From: Actinomycetes bacterium | Lineage (GTDB): Bacteria; Actinomycetota; Humimicrobiia; JAHJRV01 | Direction: 5' to 3' | Assembly: GCA_030612085.1 (NCBI GenBank) | Contig: JAUWOM010000049.1 | Span: 1-7,828, forward strand | Length of the DNA stretch: 7,828 nucleotides | Shown: in pieces, positions 1 to 6,534 of the stretch | Numbering within the stretch: the first letter of the stretch is position 1 | Layout: each line of letters opens with the position of its first letter | Translations under genes and position numbers: made by a program | Notes under the pieces: model-generated | What the model saw: the letters and a program-made list of their open reading frames with translations, nothing else | Told to the model about the DNA's origin: nothing | Databases searched by the model: none

Positions 1-137
1 ACATTCATCTTACTATTAGAGAGGAAGAGAAAGAAGAAATCACACCCAAAAAAAAGGTTGTAAAGGAAGAAAAGATAAGTGAAGATGAGGTTGTTGAGTT
101 ATTGAAAACTGAATTTGATGCTGAATCAATGGATTAA
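1..137 (+). CDS. C-terminal tail of a truncated gene, possibly DNA polymerase III gamma/tau subunit (DnaX)
   Basis: An open frame enters from the left edge (first whole codon at base 3) and ends at TAA 135-137, giving 44 residues. The tail is strongly charged: a beta-like start (IHLTIREEE), a Lys/Glu-rich linker, then a short amphipathic segment (DEVVELLKTEFDAESMD) at the very end. The gene lies 47 bases upstream of recR on the same strand. In many bacteria dnaX sits just upstream of recR, usually with the small ybaB/ebfC gene between. The tail does not look like the end of YbaB. A charged linker followed by a short terminal helix is compatible with the C-terminus of gamma/tau. The assignment rests on position and general tail character, not on a diagnostic motif. 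That this is a real coding end is fairly sure; the identity is only a suggestion. Confidence 0.55.
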   Translation, partial: IHLTIREEEKEEITPKKKVVKEEKISEDEVVELLKTEFDAESMD

Positions 138-173
138 TTCTAAATATATATTAACTTTATAATAATTTTAAAA

Positions 174-178
174 AGGAG
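174..178 (+). promoter_or_regulatory. Ribosome binding site fixing the TTG start of recR
   Basis: AGGAG lies six bases upstream of the TTG at 185-187, a normal spacing. No ATG sits in frame near the conserved N-terminal helix of RecR, so this site supports TTG as the true initiation codon. A TATAAT hexamer at 158-163 lies just upstream, but no matching -35 element is visible and such hexamers are common by chance in DNA this AT-rich. Confidence 0.7.
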
Positions 179-184
179 AATGTT

Positions 185-787
185 TTGAATTACCACTCGA
201 CCACAGTCGAAAACCTTATAAATGAATTAAAAAAATTACCAGGAATTGGTCGTAAGACGGCTCAAAGATTAACTTTTTTCATACTATCAATTCCAAAAAA
301 GGAAGCAATTAGTCTTGCACGGGCAATAGTTGATTTGAAAGAAAAAACTAAGCAATGCAAAATTTGTTTTAATGTATCAGATAAGGAAATCTGCAATATC
401 TGTAAGGATGAAAGAAGGGATGGAACTGTTATTTGTGTTGTAGAAAATTCCTGGGATGTGATAGCTTTAGAAAGGTCAGGGCAGTTCAAAGGATTATATC
501 ATGTTTTAGGTGGAGCCCTTTCACCAATAAATAAAATTGGACCTAGTGATATTAGAGTGAAAGAACTACTTAACCGGATTAAAGAAGATAAAATTAAAGA
601 AGTAATAGTTGCTACTAACCCCAACATTCAAGGTGACGTAACTGCATTATATATAGCCAAACTGTTAAATCCCTTGGGGACAAAGGTTACCAGAATTGCA
701 AGAGGGCTTCCAGTTGGTGGAGATTTAGAGTATGCGGATGAGGTTACATTAGGAAAAGCCATTCAGGGTAGAACAGAAATAATATAA
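185..787 (+). CDS. recR: Recombination mediator protein RecR
   Basis: RecR works with RecO (and RecF) to load RecA onto SSB-coated single-stranded DNA at gaps during recombinational repair. It acts in the cytoplasm as a DNA-clamping ring. The 200-residue length is typical. Visible in order are: a helix-hairpin-helix segment at about residues 10-33 (LPGIGRKTAQRL); a four-cysteine zinc site (C58, C61, C70, C73); a Toprim domain at about 81-175, starting TVICVVEN with its acidic Glu87 and including HVLGGALSP and ATNPNIQGDVTALYI; and the conserved C-terminal block GLPVGGDLEYADEVTLGKA ending near QGR. Nothing essential is missing. The start is TTG, supported by AGGAG six bases upstream. The gene follows the putative dnaX tail by 47 bases, suggesting cotranscription. 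No obvious GC-rich terminator follows. Confidence 0.97.
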   Translation: MNYHSTTVENLINELKKLPGIGRKTAQRLTFFILSIPKKEAISLARAIVDLKEKTKQCKICFNVSDKEICNICKDERRDGTVICVVENSWDVIALERSGQFKGLYHVLGGALSPINKIGPSDIRVKELLNRIKEDKIKEVIVATNPNIQGDVTALYIAKLLNPLGTKVTRIARGLPVGGDLEYADEVTLGKAIQGRTEII

Positions 788-933
788 TTTCATAAATTAG
801 AGTTAATTATTTTAAGATATAATTTAATAATTTTTATCAAGAAGCCTATATCTATAATAAAAAATGATAAAAATAGTTTTATAATATGAGGATTTAAAAG
901 TTTTGGATTTAATGAAAATTAAGGAGAATAACA
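788..933 (+). other. AT-rich intergenic spacer with candidate -10 hexamers and weak AT-only hairpins
   Basis: This 146-base gap separates recR from the next gene and contains no supported ORF. TATAAT hexamers occur at 818-823, 853-858 and 880-885; none has a good -35 match at 16-18 bases, so no promoter can be named, although one is likely here given the gap size. Two short inverted repeats of A and T only are visible: TAATTT/AAATTA at 785-799 (overlapping the recR stop) and AATTATT/AATAATT at 805-811 and 826-832, the second followed by a short T run. They might weakly terminate recR transcripts, but the stems contain no G:C pair. An AAGGAG ribosome binding site at 921-926 serves the following gene. 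Confidence 0.35.
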
Positions 934-1308
934 ATGAAAGAAAAAGAATTTGAAAAAATCGGAGAGGAAAGGAGTGAGTTCAAAATATATGGAAAAATTA
1001 TTGAGAAAGAAACGGGAGATGGAATATCAAACTTAATAGTTAAGGCAGTCGACAAAGATTTGATTTATGATGATATTTTGGGAGAAGTAATTACTGACAA
1101 AAATGGTAATTTTGAAATTAAGTACAGTAAAGAAGACTTCAAAGAATTTTTCCTTGATAAAGAGCCAGATATCTATCTAACTATCAAGAATCCAGGTGGA
1201 GAAGTAATTTATACAACTGAAACCAGAGTTGTATATGATGCTCTTGAGACTGAAGAATTTGTTATAAGAATTTCTAAAAGTTTAATTAAAGGGAAAAAAG
1301 AAGATTAA
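934..1308 (+). CDS. Small transthyretin-like / carboxypeptidase regulatory-like beta-sandwich protein, function unknown
   Basis: This 124-residue protein starts at ATG 934, with AAGGAG seven bases upstream. It has no signal peptide or membrane segment, so it should be cytosolic. The pattern is that of small prealbumin-like (transthyretin / CarboxypepD_reg / intradiol-dioxygenase-like) beta sandwiches: IYGKIIEK at about 18-25, GISNLIVKAVDKD at 30-42, DDILGEVITDKNGNFEIKY at 46-64, then EDF and EPDIYLTIKNPGGEVIYTT at 77-95. The segment DDxLGxxxTDxxGxFEI with a later PDIYL is the strongest fingerprint. No catalytic residues are evident, and proteins with this fold often act as binding or accessory domains. 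The N-terminal 15 residues and the C-terminus are charged and probably flexible. It stands between recR and the oxidoreductase operon with gaps of 146 and 94 bases, so neither neighbour gives a firm clue. The fold call is moderately sure; no function is offered. Confidence 0.8.
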   Translation: MKEKEFEKIGEERSEFKIYGKIIEKETGDGISNLIVKAVDKDLIYDDILGEVITDKNGNFEIKYSKEDFKEFFLDKEPDIYLTIKNPGGEVIYTTETRVVYDALETEEFVIRISKSLIKGKKED

Positions 1309-1341
1309 TCTATACTGAGAGAAGTAAATCAACTAATAAAG

Positions 1342-1390
1342 TAAATAATATATTTTAAATAATATATTAAGAATAAATTTAATAATTTAT
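1342..1390 (+). promoter_or_regulatory. Tandem 13-base direct repeat plus inverted repeat in the leader of the oxidoreductase operon
   Basis: The 13-mer TAAATAATATATT occurs exactly twice, at 1342-1354 and 1356-1368, a 14-base period. Its core AATATATT is itself palindromic. Directly after it, ATAAATT (1373-1379) and AATTTAT (1384-1390) form a perfect 7-base inverted repeat with a 4-base spacer, ending two bases before the ribosome binding site of the gamma-subunit gene. This could be an operator or promoter region for the operon. The DNA here contains almost only A and T, so chance repeats are likely and a binding role is inference. Confidence 0.3.
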
Positions 1391-1392
1391 AT

Positions 1393-1398
1393 AGGAGG
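1393..1398 (+). promoter_or_regulatory. Strong ribosome binding site for the TTG start of the gamma subunit
   Basis: AGGAGG stands four bases before the TTG at 1403-1405. The spacing is short but the match is full. The next in-frame ATG lies beyond the conserved RWHGRGGQGA motif, so the TTG must be the start. Confidence 0.75.
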
Positions 1399-1402
1399 AA
1401 AT

Positions 1403-1975
1403 TTGAAAGACTTAATTGAAGTGAGATGGCATGGCAGGGGAGGTCAAGGAGCTGTTACTGTGTCAAAGATGTTAGCTGAGTCAGCTATGGGCGAAGGTTA
1501 TCATGTTCAGGCATTTCCAGAATATGGAGCAGAGAGAATGGGTGCCCCAGTCCAAGCTTTTACCAGGATAAGCAAGGAACCCATAATTATTCACTCGCAT
1601 GTTGAAAATCCTCAAATAGTATTAGTACTTGATCCTTCATTAATTGGAAGTATAGATATTTTGGAGGGACTTGATCCAAAGGGCATCATTATAACAAACT
1701 CTACACAAGCTCCAGCAGAGATAAGAAAAACTCTGAACGTTGGGGAAAGAAAAGTTTTTACTGTTGATGCAAATACTATCTCTTTAGAGGAGTTAGGTAG
1801 AATCATTCCTAATACACCCTTACTTGGAGCCTTTTCTAAGGTTTCAGAGCTTGTTAGTCTTGAAAATACGGAAGAGGCAGTAAAAAAGCAGCTTTCAAAA
1901 AAATTCCCTACATCTGTTGTAGAGGCTAATATAAAAGCTTTAAGAAGAGGATATGAGGAAGTTAAAGGAGAATAA
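1403..1975 (+). CDS. porG: 2-oxoacid (probably pyruvate):ferredoxin oxidoreductase, gamma subunit
   Basis: This is the gamma subunit of a four-subunit 2-oxoacid:ferredoxin oxidoreductase, which oxidises pyruvate and CoA to acetyl-CoA and CO2 while reducing ferredoxin in the cytoplasm. It is 190 residues, the usual size of the separate gamma chain. Family hallmarks are the N-terminal RWHGRGGQGAVT (residues 8-19), FPEYGAERMGAPVQAF (38-53), IPNTPLLGA (135-143) and a C-terminal ALRRGYEEV (179-187), all as in Thermotoga-type enzymes. Translation begins at a TTG behind AGGAGG. It is first in the operon, 24 bases before the delta gene. The closely related 2-oxoisovalerate (VOR) and other 2-oxoacid enzymes share this architecture, so the family is certain while the pyruvate preference is only likely. 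Confidence 0.93.
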   Translation: MKDLIEVRWHGRGGQGAVTVSKMLAESAMGEGYHVQAFPEYGAERMGAPVQAFTRISKEPIIIHSHVENPQIVLVLDPSLIGSIDILEGLDPKGIIITNSTQAPAEIRKTLNVGERKVFTVDANTISLEELGRIIPNTPLLGAFSKVSELVSLENTEEAVKKQLSKKFPTSVVEANIKALRRGYEEVKGE

Positions 1976-1999
1976 TTGTAATTTGAAAGGATAAAAAAT

Positions 2000-2326
2000 A
2001 TGAAAAATGTTAAGAAAGGCTGGAAGGAAATTCCAATTGGTGGTGTGATTTTAGAAGCTGGAAATGCGTCTAATTACAATACTGGAGATTGGAGAAGCCA
2101 AAGACCAATATGGGATGAGGAAAAATGCATTCACTGTCTGCTATGCTATGTGTATTGCCCGGATGCATCGATAGATATGGAAGAGGAAAAAATGATAGGA
2201 ATAAACTATTTTTATTGTAAAGGATGTGGAATTTGTGCTGATATTTGTCCAAAAGACGCAATCGAACTAATTCCTGAAACAAAAGCAATTGAAGCGGAAA
2301 CAAAAATAAGTGAGAGGAGTGGATAG
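2000..2326 (+). CDS. porD: 2-oxoacid (probably pyruvate):ferredoxin oxidoreductase, delta subunit (2x[4Fe-4S] ferredoxin)
   Basis: The delta subunit carries two [4Fe-4S] clusters that pass electrons from the catalytic core to external ferredoxin. The 108 residues contain two complete CxxCxxCxxxC sites: C43, C46, C49, C53 and C73, C76, C79, C83, the second followed by P84. The N-terminal region has the family signature GWKEIPIGGVI (7-17) and a TGDWRSQRP segment (28-36) that normally precedes the clusters. The last 15 residues are charged and probably disordered. The start is ATG 2000, with GAAAGG at 1985-1990 as a modest ribosome binding site. The stop TAG is followed after only two bases by the alpha-subunit ATG, and the alpha ribosome binding site (AGGAG at 2315-2319) lies inside this gene, so translation of the two is probably coupled. 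Confidence 0.95.
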   Translation: MKNVKKGWKEIPIGGVILEAGNASNYNTGDWRSQRPIWDEEKCIHCLLCYVYCPDASIDMEEEKMIGINYFYCKGCGICADICPKDAIELIPETKAIEAETKISERSG

Positions 2327-2328
2327 AT

Positions 2329-3510
2329 ATGGTAAAAAAACATGTTGAAGTAGGAACAACAGCAGTAGCAATGGCGATGAGACAGATTAATCCTGATGTT
2401 GTAGCAGCATATCCTATTACACCTCAGACCGCAATTGTGCAGACATTCTCTCAGTATGTTGCTGATGGAAAGGTTAATACAGAGTTTATTACAGTTGAAA
2501 GTGAACACTCTGCTATGAGCGCCTGTGTTGGAGCTGCTGCCGCTGGAACAAGAGTTATGACTGCTACATCTTCTGCTGGATTAGCTTTAATGTGGGAGAT
2601 ATTATCTGTCGCTTCAGGGTTAAGAATGCCAATTACTATGATAAATGTAAATAGAGCTCTTTCGGCACCTATAAATATCCATTGTGATCATTCTGATAGT
2701 ATGGGAGCAAGGGATAGTGGGTGGATACAGATATATTCAGAAAATTCTCAGGAAGCATATGATAATGTTATTCAAGCAGTAAGAATAGCAGAGTCAGAGG
2801 AGGTAAGACTTCCAGTAATGGTTATGCTGGATGGTTTCATTATAAGTCATGGAATTGAGGAATTTAAGACATTAGAAGATGACGAGGTAAGAAACTTTAT
2901 TGGTGAAAACAAACCAAAATATTCTCTTTTAGACATAAGAGAACCTGTCACACATGGTCCACTACAATTATTTGATTATTACTTTGAAACTAAGCGTCAG
3001 CAGGCTGATGCAATTTATAAATCAAGATCAGTAATAGAAGAAGTTAGTCGTCAATATGAGAAATTATCTGGTAGAAGCCAACCTATAATTGAAAAATATT
3101 TTACTGATGATGCTGAATTAATGATTATAGTTCTATCCTCAACAGCTGGAACTGCAAAAAGTGTAGTGAATGAGTTAAGAAAGGATGGACTAAAGGTAGG
3201 GCTTATAAAACCAAGATTATTTAGACCCTTCCCATATTTTGAATTAGCAGAAGCTCTTAAAAATGTAAAGGCTGTAGCAGTATTAGATAGATCATGTTCA
3301 TTTGGAGCTCAGGGGGGACCTTTATATATCGAAATTAGAAGTGCATTATATGAGTTAGTACAAAAACCACTTATAAAAAATTACATTTATGGATTGGGTG
3401 GAAGGGATATAAGTTTAGAAAATATAAGATCAGTTTACTCTGACTTAGAAAAAATAGTAAAAACTGGTAGGGTAGAAAAACCAGTTAGCTATCTCGGGGT
3501 AAGAAAGTAG
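2329..3510 (+). CDS. porA: 2-oxoacid (probably pyruvate):ferredoxin oxidoreductase, alpha subunit
   Basis: The alpha subunit carries the pyrimidine-binding half of the thiamine diphosphate site and, with beta, forms the catalytic centre. The 393 residues match the usual size. Visible are AAYPITPQT (residues 26-34), the catalytic glutamate region VESEHSAMSACVGAAAAG (56-73, with Glu58), SSAGLALMWE (81-90), NIHCDHSDSM (116-125), DSGWIQ (129-134), the transketolase C-terminal-like domain from about 262 with VLSSTAGT, LIKPRLFRPFPYFE (292-305), and VLDRSCSFGAQGGPLY (318-333). The ending YGLGGRD and a C-terminal YLGVRK also fit the Thermotoga-type alpha chain. It starts two bases after delta and ends four bases before beta. 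The motifs favour a pyruvate or 2-oxoisovalerate enzyme over 2-oxoglutarate or indolepyruvate forms; exact substrate is inferred. Confidence 0.95.
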   Translation: MVKKHVEVGTTAVAMAMRQINPDVVAAYPITPQTAIVQTFSQYVADGKVNTEFITVESEHSAMSACVGAAAAGTRVMTATSSAGLALMWEILSVASGLRMPITMINVNRALSAPINIHCDHSDSMGARDSGWIQIYSENSQEAYDNVIQAVRIAESEEVRLPVMVMLDGFIISHGIEEFKTLEDDEVRNFIGENKPKYSLLDIREPVTHGPLQLFDYYFETKRQQADAIYKSRSVIEEVSRQYEKLSGRSQPIIEKYFTDDAELMIIVLSSTAGTAKSVVNELRKDGLKVGLIKPRLFRPFPYFELAEALKNVKAVAVLDRSCSFGAQGGPLYIEIRSALYELVQKPLIKNYIYGLGGRDISLENIRSVYSDLEKIVKTGRVEKPVSYLGVRK

Positions 3511-3514
3511 GTGT

Positions 3515-4444
3515 ATGGTGGTAAGTTTAAAAGAAATAGTGAAAAAAGAAAGAAAGTTATCTCCAGGTCATAGACTATGTCCAGGTTGTGGTGCATCAGT
3601 TGTAGCAAATATGATTTTATGGGCAACTGATGACCCAGTAGTTATAGGCATTGCTACAGGGTGTTTAGAAGTTTCAACAACTATATATCCACAAACTGCA
3701 TGGGAAATTCCTTATATTCACAGTGCATTTGAAAATGCTGCATCTACTATTAGTGGTGTCGAAACAGCATATAGAGCTTTGAAGAAAAAAGGGAAAATAA
3801 AAGAAAATATAAAGTTTGTTGCTTTTGGCGGGGATGGCGGAACATATGATATAGGTCTTCAGGCACTTTCTGGAGCTATGGAGAGAGGTCATAATATGGT
3901 TTATGTATGTTATGATAATGAAGCTTATATGAATACTGGGATTCAGCGATCAAGTGCAACTCCTTTAGGAGCAAGTACAACAACAAGTCCTGCTGGAAGT
4001 GTGATTCCTGGAAAACTTCAAAAAAGAAAGGACCTTACCTATATCATGACTGCTCATAAAATTCCTTATGTTGCACAAGGTTCAATTAGTCATTGGAGAG
4101 ACCTAGTAAAAAAAGCTAGCAAAGCCTTTGAAGTTGATGGTCCAGCATTTTTAAATGTATTGTCTCCATGTCCAAGAGGATGGAGATATGATTCCAAGTT
4201 AACAATTAATATAGCAAAAGAGGCAGTTACCAGCAATTTCTGGCCATTATATGAAGTAGAAAATGATAATTGGAAGTTAACTTATAAACCAAAGGAAAAA
4301 ACTCCAATTGAAAATTGGCTTAAAAAACAGGGAAGATTTAAACATCTATTCAAACCTGAAAACACGCACATAATAGATGAAATACAAAATTACATTGATA
4401 ATGACTGGGAGAACCTTCTTAAGAAATGCGGACTACAATCTTAA
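3515..4444 (+). CDS. porB: 2-oxoacid (probably pyruvate):ferredoxin oxidoreductase, beta subunit (TPP-binding)
   Basis: The beta subunit binds the diphosphate and Mg end of thiamine diphosphate and the proximal [4Fe-4S] cluster. It is 309 residues. Cluster ligands are CPGCGA near the N-terminus (C22, C25), C50 (ATGCLE) and C219 (SPCPRGW). The thiamine diphosphate motif runs from GGDG (105-108) to DNEAYMNTGIQRS (134-146), and TTTSPAGS (155-162) is also typical. The C-terminal ~75 residues (ENWLKKQGRFKHL onward) match the usual tail. The start is uncertain by one codon: ATG 3515 is followed at once by in-frame GTG 3518, and the weak AGGTG at 3509-3513 is better spaced for the GTG. The four-base gap after alpha suggests translational coupling. 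It is the last gene of the operon; a candidate terminator follows. Confidence 0.95.
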   Translation: MVVSLKEIVKKERKLSPGHRLCPGCGASVVANMILWATDDPVVIGIATGCLEVSTTIYPQTAWEIPYIHSAFENAASTISGVETAYRALKKKGKIKENIKFVAFGGDGGTYDIGLQALSGAMERGHNMVYVCYDNEAYMNTGIQRSSATPLGASTTTSPAGSVIPGKLQKRKDLTYIMTAHKIPYVAQGSISHWRDLVKKASKAFEVDGPAFLNVLSPCPRGWRYDSKLTINIAKEAVTSNFWPLYEVENDNWKLTYKPKEKTPIENWLKKQGRFKHLFKPENTHIIDEIQNYIDNDWENLLKKCGLQS

Positions 4445-4452
4445 GTAAAAGC

Positions 4453-4478
4453 CAATTAATTATTATTGATTGTCTTTT
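4453..4478 (+). terminator. Candidate intrinsic terminator after the oxidoreductase operon
   Basis: CAATTAAT (4453-4460) can pair with ATTGATTG (4465-4472) as an 8-base stem with one G:U pair and a four-base loop, followed by the T-rich run TCTTTT at 4473-4478. It starts nine bases after the beta stop codon and is preceded by an A run, the arrangement expected of an intrinsic terminator. The stem is weak because only the base pair is C:G, so termination could be leaky. Confidence 0.5.
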
Positions 4479-4534
4479 ATTTAATGTATTTGGACTAATC
4501 TAATGTTCTATCTAAGAGATTAAAAATTATCAAT

Positions 4535-4540
4535 AAGGGA
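4535..4540 (+). promoter_or_regulatory. Ribosome binding site deciding the asd start
   Basis: AAGGGA lies seven bases before ATG 4548 and four before the in-frame TTG at 4545. The spacing and codon favour ATG 4548, giving a protein that begins MKKYNVAICGATGAVG. No convincing promoter is visible in the 103-base gap before asd. It holds the terminator-like hairpin and an inverted repeat, TAATCT/AGATTA, at 4496-4501 and 4517-4522. Confidence 0.6.
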
Positions 4541-4547
4541 TGTATTG

Positions 4548-5561
4548 ATGAAAAAATATAATGTAGCTATTTGTGGTGCAACAGGTGCTGTTGGTGAAAC
4601 CATGTTAAAGGTTTTGCAGGAGAGAAATTTTCCAGTAGAGAAATTAAAACTTTTTGCATCATGTAAGTCAAAGGGTAAGAAATATAAATTTCTTAATCAG
4701 GATATTTTTGTTGAAGAATTAACCAAAGATTCATTTAAAGACACTGAAATTGCTCTTTTTTCTATAGGAGCAGGACTCAGTAAGGAATTTGCACCGATAG
4801 CAGTAGAAAATGGAGCAATAGTTATTGATAACTCTGGTGCTTTTAGAATGGATAAGAATGTTCCTCTTATTATACCAGAGGTAAACCCCGAATATGTATC
4901 TTGGCATAATGGAATAATTGCAAACCCAAATTGCTCTACTCTTATAATGGTAGTTGCAATTAATCCAATCCATAAAGTCTCAAAGATAAAAAGAATAGTT
5001 ACTTCAACTTATCAAGCTGTATCCGGAACTGGTAAGAATGCAATTGAAGAATTAAAAAATCAATCAAGTGCAGTTCTTAATAGTAAAGAAGTAATATCAC
5101 AAGTATACCCTGTTCAAATTGCATTTAATATATTACCACACATAGAAGATTTTTTTGAAGATGGTTATACAAAAGAAGAGATGAAAATGGTTCATGAGAC
5201 TCATAAGATAATGGGTGATAATTCAATAAGAATAACAGCAACTACAGTTAGAGTTCCTGTATTTACATCACACTCACTGTCTGTCAATTTAGAGTTAGAA
5301 TCAAAATTAACAAAAGAAGAAGTTAGAGATATATTAAGTAAAGCCCCTGGAGTAAAAGTTATGGATGACCCAGAAAATCTAATTTACCCCACAACTCTAA
5401 ACTCTTCTGGAAATGATTTTGTTTATGTAGGTAGAATCAGGGAAGATGATTCTGTTGAAAATGGACTAAATCTCTGGATAGTATCTGACCAACTTAGAAA
5501 AGGTGCAGCTACAAATGCTATACAGATTGCAGAAATTTTAATAGAGAAAAATCTTGTTTAA
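4548..5561 (+). CDS. asd: Aspartate-semialdehyde dehydrogenase
   Basis: Asd reduces 4-aspartyl phosphate to aspartate 4-semialdehyde with NADPH, the branch point toward lysine/diaminopimelate, threonine and methionine. The enzyme is cytosolic and usually a dimer or tetramer. The 337 residues fit the family. Landmarks are the nucleotide-binding GATGAVG (10-16), IDNSGAFR (93-100), the catalytic Cys129 in NPNCST (126-131), YQAVSGTG (155-162) with Gln156, NILPHIEDF (194-202), and RVPVFTSHS (235-243) carrying the conserved His242. C-terminal NLWIVSDQLRKGAATNA (308-324) is also typical. The start at ATG 4548 is preferred over the TTG one codon upstream. It begins a new transcription unit after a candidate terminator; the next gene follows after 20 bases. 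Other genes of the aspartate pathway, such as aspartokinase or dapA, are absent from the window. Confidence 0.97.
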   Translation: MKKYNVAICGATGAVGETMLKVLQERNFPVEKLKLFASCKSKGKKYKFLNQDIFVEELTKDSFKDTEIALFSIGAGLSKEFAPIAVENGAIVIDNSGAFRMDKNVPLIIPEVNPEYVSWHNGIIANPNCSTLIMVVAINPIHKVSKIKRIVTSTYQAVSGTGKNAIEELKNQSSAVLNSKEVISQVYPVQIAFNILPHIEDFFEDGYTKEEMKMVHETHKIMGDNSIRITATTVRVPVFTSHSLSVNLELESKLTKEEVRDILSKAPGVKVMDDPENLIYPTTLNSSGNDFVYVGRIREDDSVENGLNLWIVSDQLRKGAATNAIQIAEILIEKNLV

Positions 5562-5581
5562 ATTTTTAATATGATGCGAAG

Positions 5582-6505
5582 ATGAATGAAAACAAATCAA
5601 ATTTTACCAATTTTTCAAAATTGAAATTTGTGATAACAATTACAATTTTAGTAGTAGTTTGGGCTTTTGCTTTTCTATTTATAAAAATTGGTTTAGAAGA
5701 ACTTTCATTTGTTAATCTTACAATAATGAGATTTCTTATTGCATGCCTTGTTTTGATTTTAATTCTTTTTTTTCAAAAAAAAAGAATTTCAAAACTACAT
5801 AAAAAAGATATAGTTCCAATATTTCTTTTAGGGTTCTTTGGAGTAATAGTCTATCATCTTGGACTAAACTATGGAGAACAATTCATTTCACCCGCTGCAG
5901 CAAGTTTAATAATCGCAACAGTTCCAGTTGAGATTATAATATTATCAACAATATTTCTTAAAGAAAAAATAGGGCTTAAAAAATTGATAGGGGTTATTAT
6001 TGCATTATGCGGTGTAGTTGTAATTTCAATTTGGGGAAAAGCAGGTGCTTCTATTCATATTGAATATATTTCTGCAGTTCTAGCAGTATTAATTGCAGCA
6101 ATAATGTCAGCATTATACACAATAGCGGGTAAAAAACTTCTAACTCGATATTCTGCATTATCATTGACAACTTACGCAATGCTTTTGGGAAGCCTTGGAT
6201 TAACCCCATTTATTAGAGGTTCACTTTTGGATCAAATTTTAAAAATGTCGATGACTGGATGGTTCTCAGTTATATTCCTTGGCGTTTTCTCAACTGTTGT
6301 AGGATATGGATTATGGTATATTGTTTTGAAAATAAAAAGTGCAAGTGAAATTAGCATTTATCTTTATGCAATCCCAGTTTTATCAACAATTATCAGTTAT
6401 TTCATGTTTAAAGAAAAAATTACCTTGATGTTTATTTTAGGTGGTTTTCTCGTTATAGCAGGATTGATTATAGTAAATATAAGAGCAAAAATTAATTTTA
6501 AATAA
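5582..6505 (+). CDS. EamA/DMT-superfamily transporter (drug/metabolite or amino-acid exporter type)
   Basis: This is a 307-residue integral membrane protein with ten predicted helices in two tandem EamA repeats. Approximate helices are 15-36, 42-63, 76-96, 103-125, 133-151, 164-183, 193-211, 227-246, 255-275 and 281-300. Repeat 1 opens with VVWAFAFLFIKIGL and closes with a PVEIIILSTIFLKEKI motif; repeat 2 shows the matching YAIPVLSTIISYFMFKEKIT and a final GGFLVIAGLIIV. These LxEK-type loops are characteristic of the family. DMT permeases export metabolites including threonine/homoserine (RhtA), cysteine pathway products (YdcZ/EamA types) and drugs; substrate cannot be read from sequence. It lies 20 bases behind asd and 29 before the phosphoribosyltransferase, so an operon with asd is likely and an amino-acid substrate is possible by context only. 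The upstream ribosome binding site is weak (GAAG touching the ATG). Confidence 0.93.
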   Translation: MNENKSNFTNFSKLKFVITITILVVVWAFAFLFIKIGLEELSFVNLTIMRFLIACLVLILILFFQKKRISKLHKKDIVPIFLLGFFGVIVYHLGLNYGEQFISPAAASLIIATVPVEIIILSTIFLKEKIGLKKLIGVIIALCGVVVISIWGKAGASIHIEYISAVLAVLIAAIMSALYTIAGKKLLTRYSALSLTTYAMLLGSLGLTPFIRGSLLDQILKMSMTGWFSVIFLGVFSTVVGYGLWYIVLKIKSASEISIYLYAIPVLSTIISYFMFKEKITLMFILGGFLVIAGLIIVNIRAKINFK

Positions 6506-6534
6506 TAATTAAAATTTTTTAGAAAAATTTAGGG

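Noticed and set aside
262..489. Reverse-strand open frame of 75 codons inside recR
   Set aside because: It lies wholly within a gene with clear RecR motifs, has no ribosome binding site of note and shows no recognisable protein pattern.
805..835. Intrinsic terminator after recR
   Set aside because: The 7-base stem contains only A:T pairs with a 14-base loop and is followed by a short T run, too weak to call.
1612..1806. Reverse-strand open frame inside the gamma-subunit gene
   Set aside because: It is a short antisense shadow of a well-supported coding region.
2070..2508. Two overlapping reverse-strand open frames across the delta and alpha subunit genes
   Set aside because: Both are antisense to strongly conserved ferredoxin and alpha-subunit motifs; their Cys- and His-rich composition simply mirrors the sense codons.
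3674..3892. Reverse-strand open frame inside the beta-subunit gene
   Set aside because: It is antisense to the thiamine-diphosphate-binding region and has no independent support.
4445..4547. Lysine riboswitch or T-box leader before asd
   Set aside because: The gap is only 103 bases, too short for either element, and I see no conserved core; it holds a terminator-like hairpin and one short inverted repeat.
4731..4973. Reverse-strand open frame inside asd
   Set aside because: It is antisense to the catalytic cysteine region of asd; it has no motif and no ribosome binding site.
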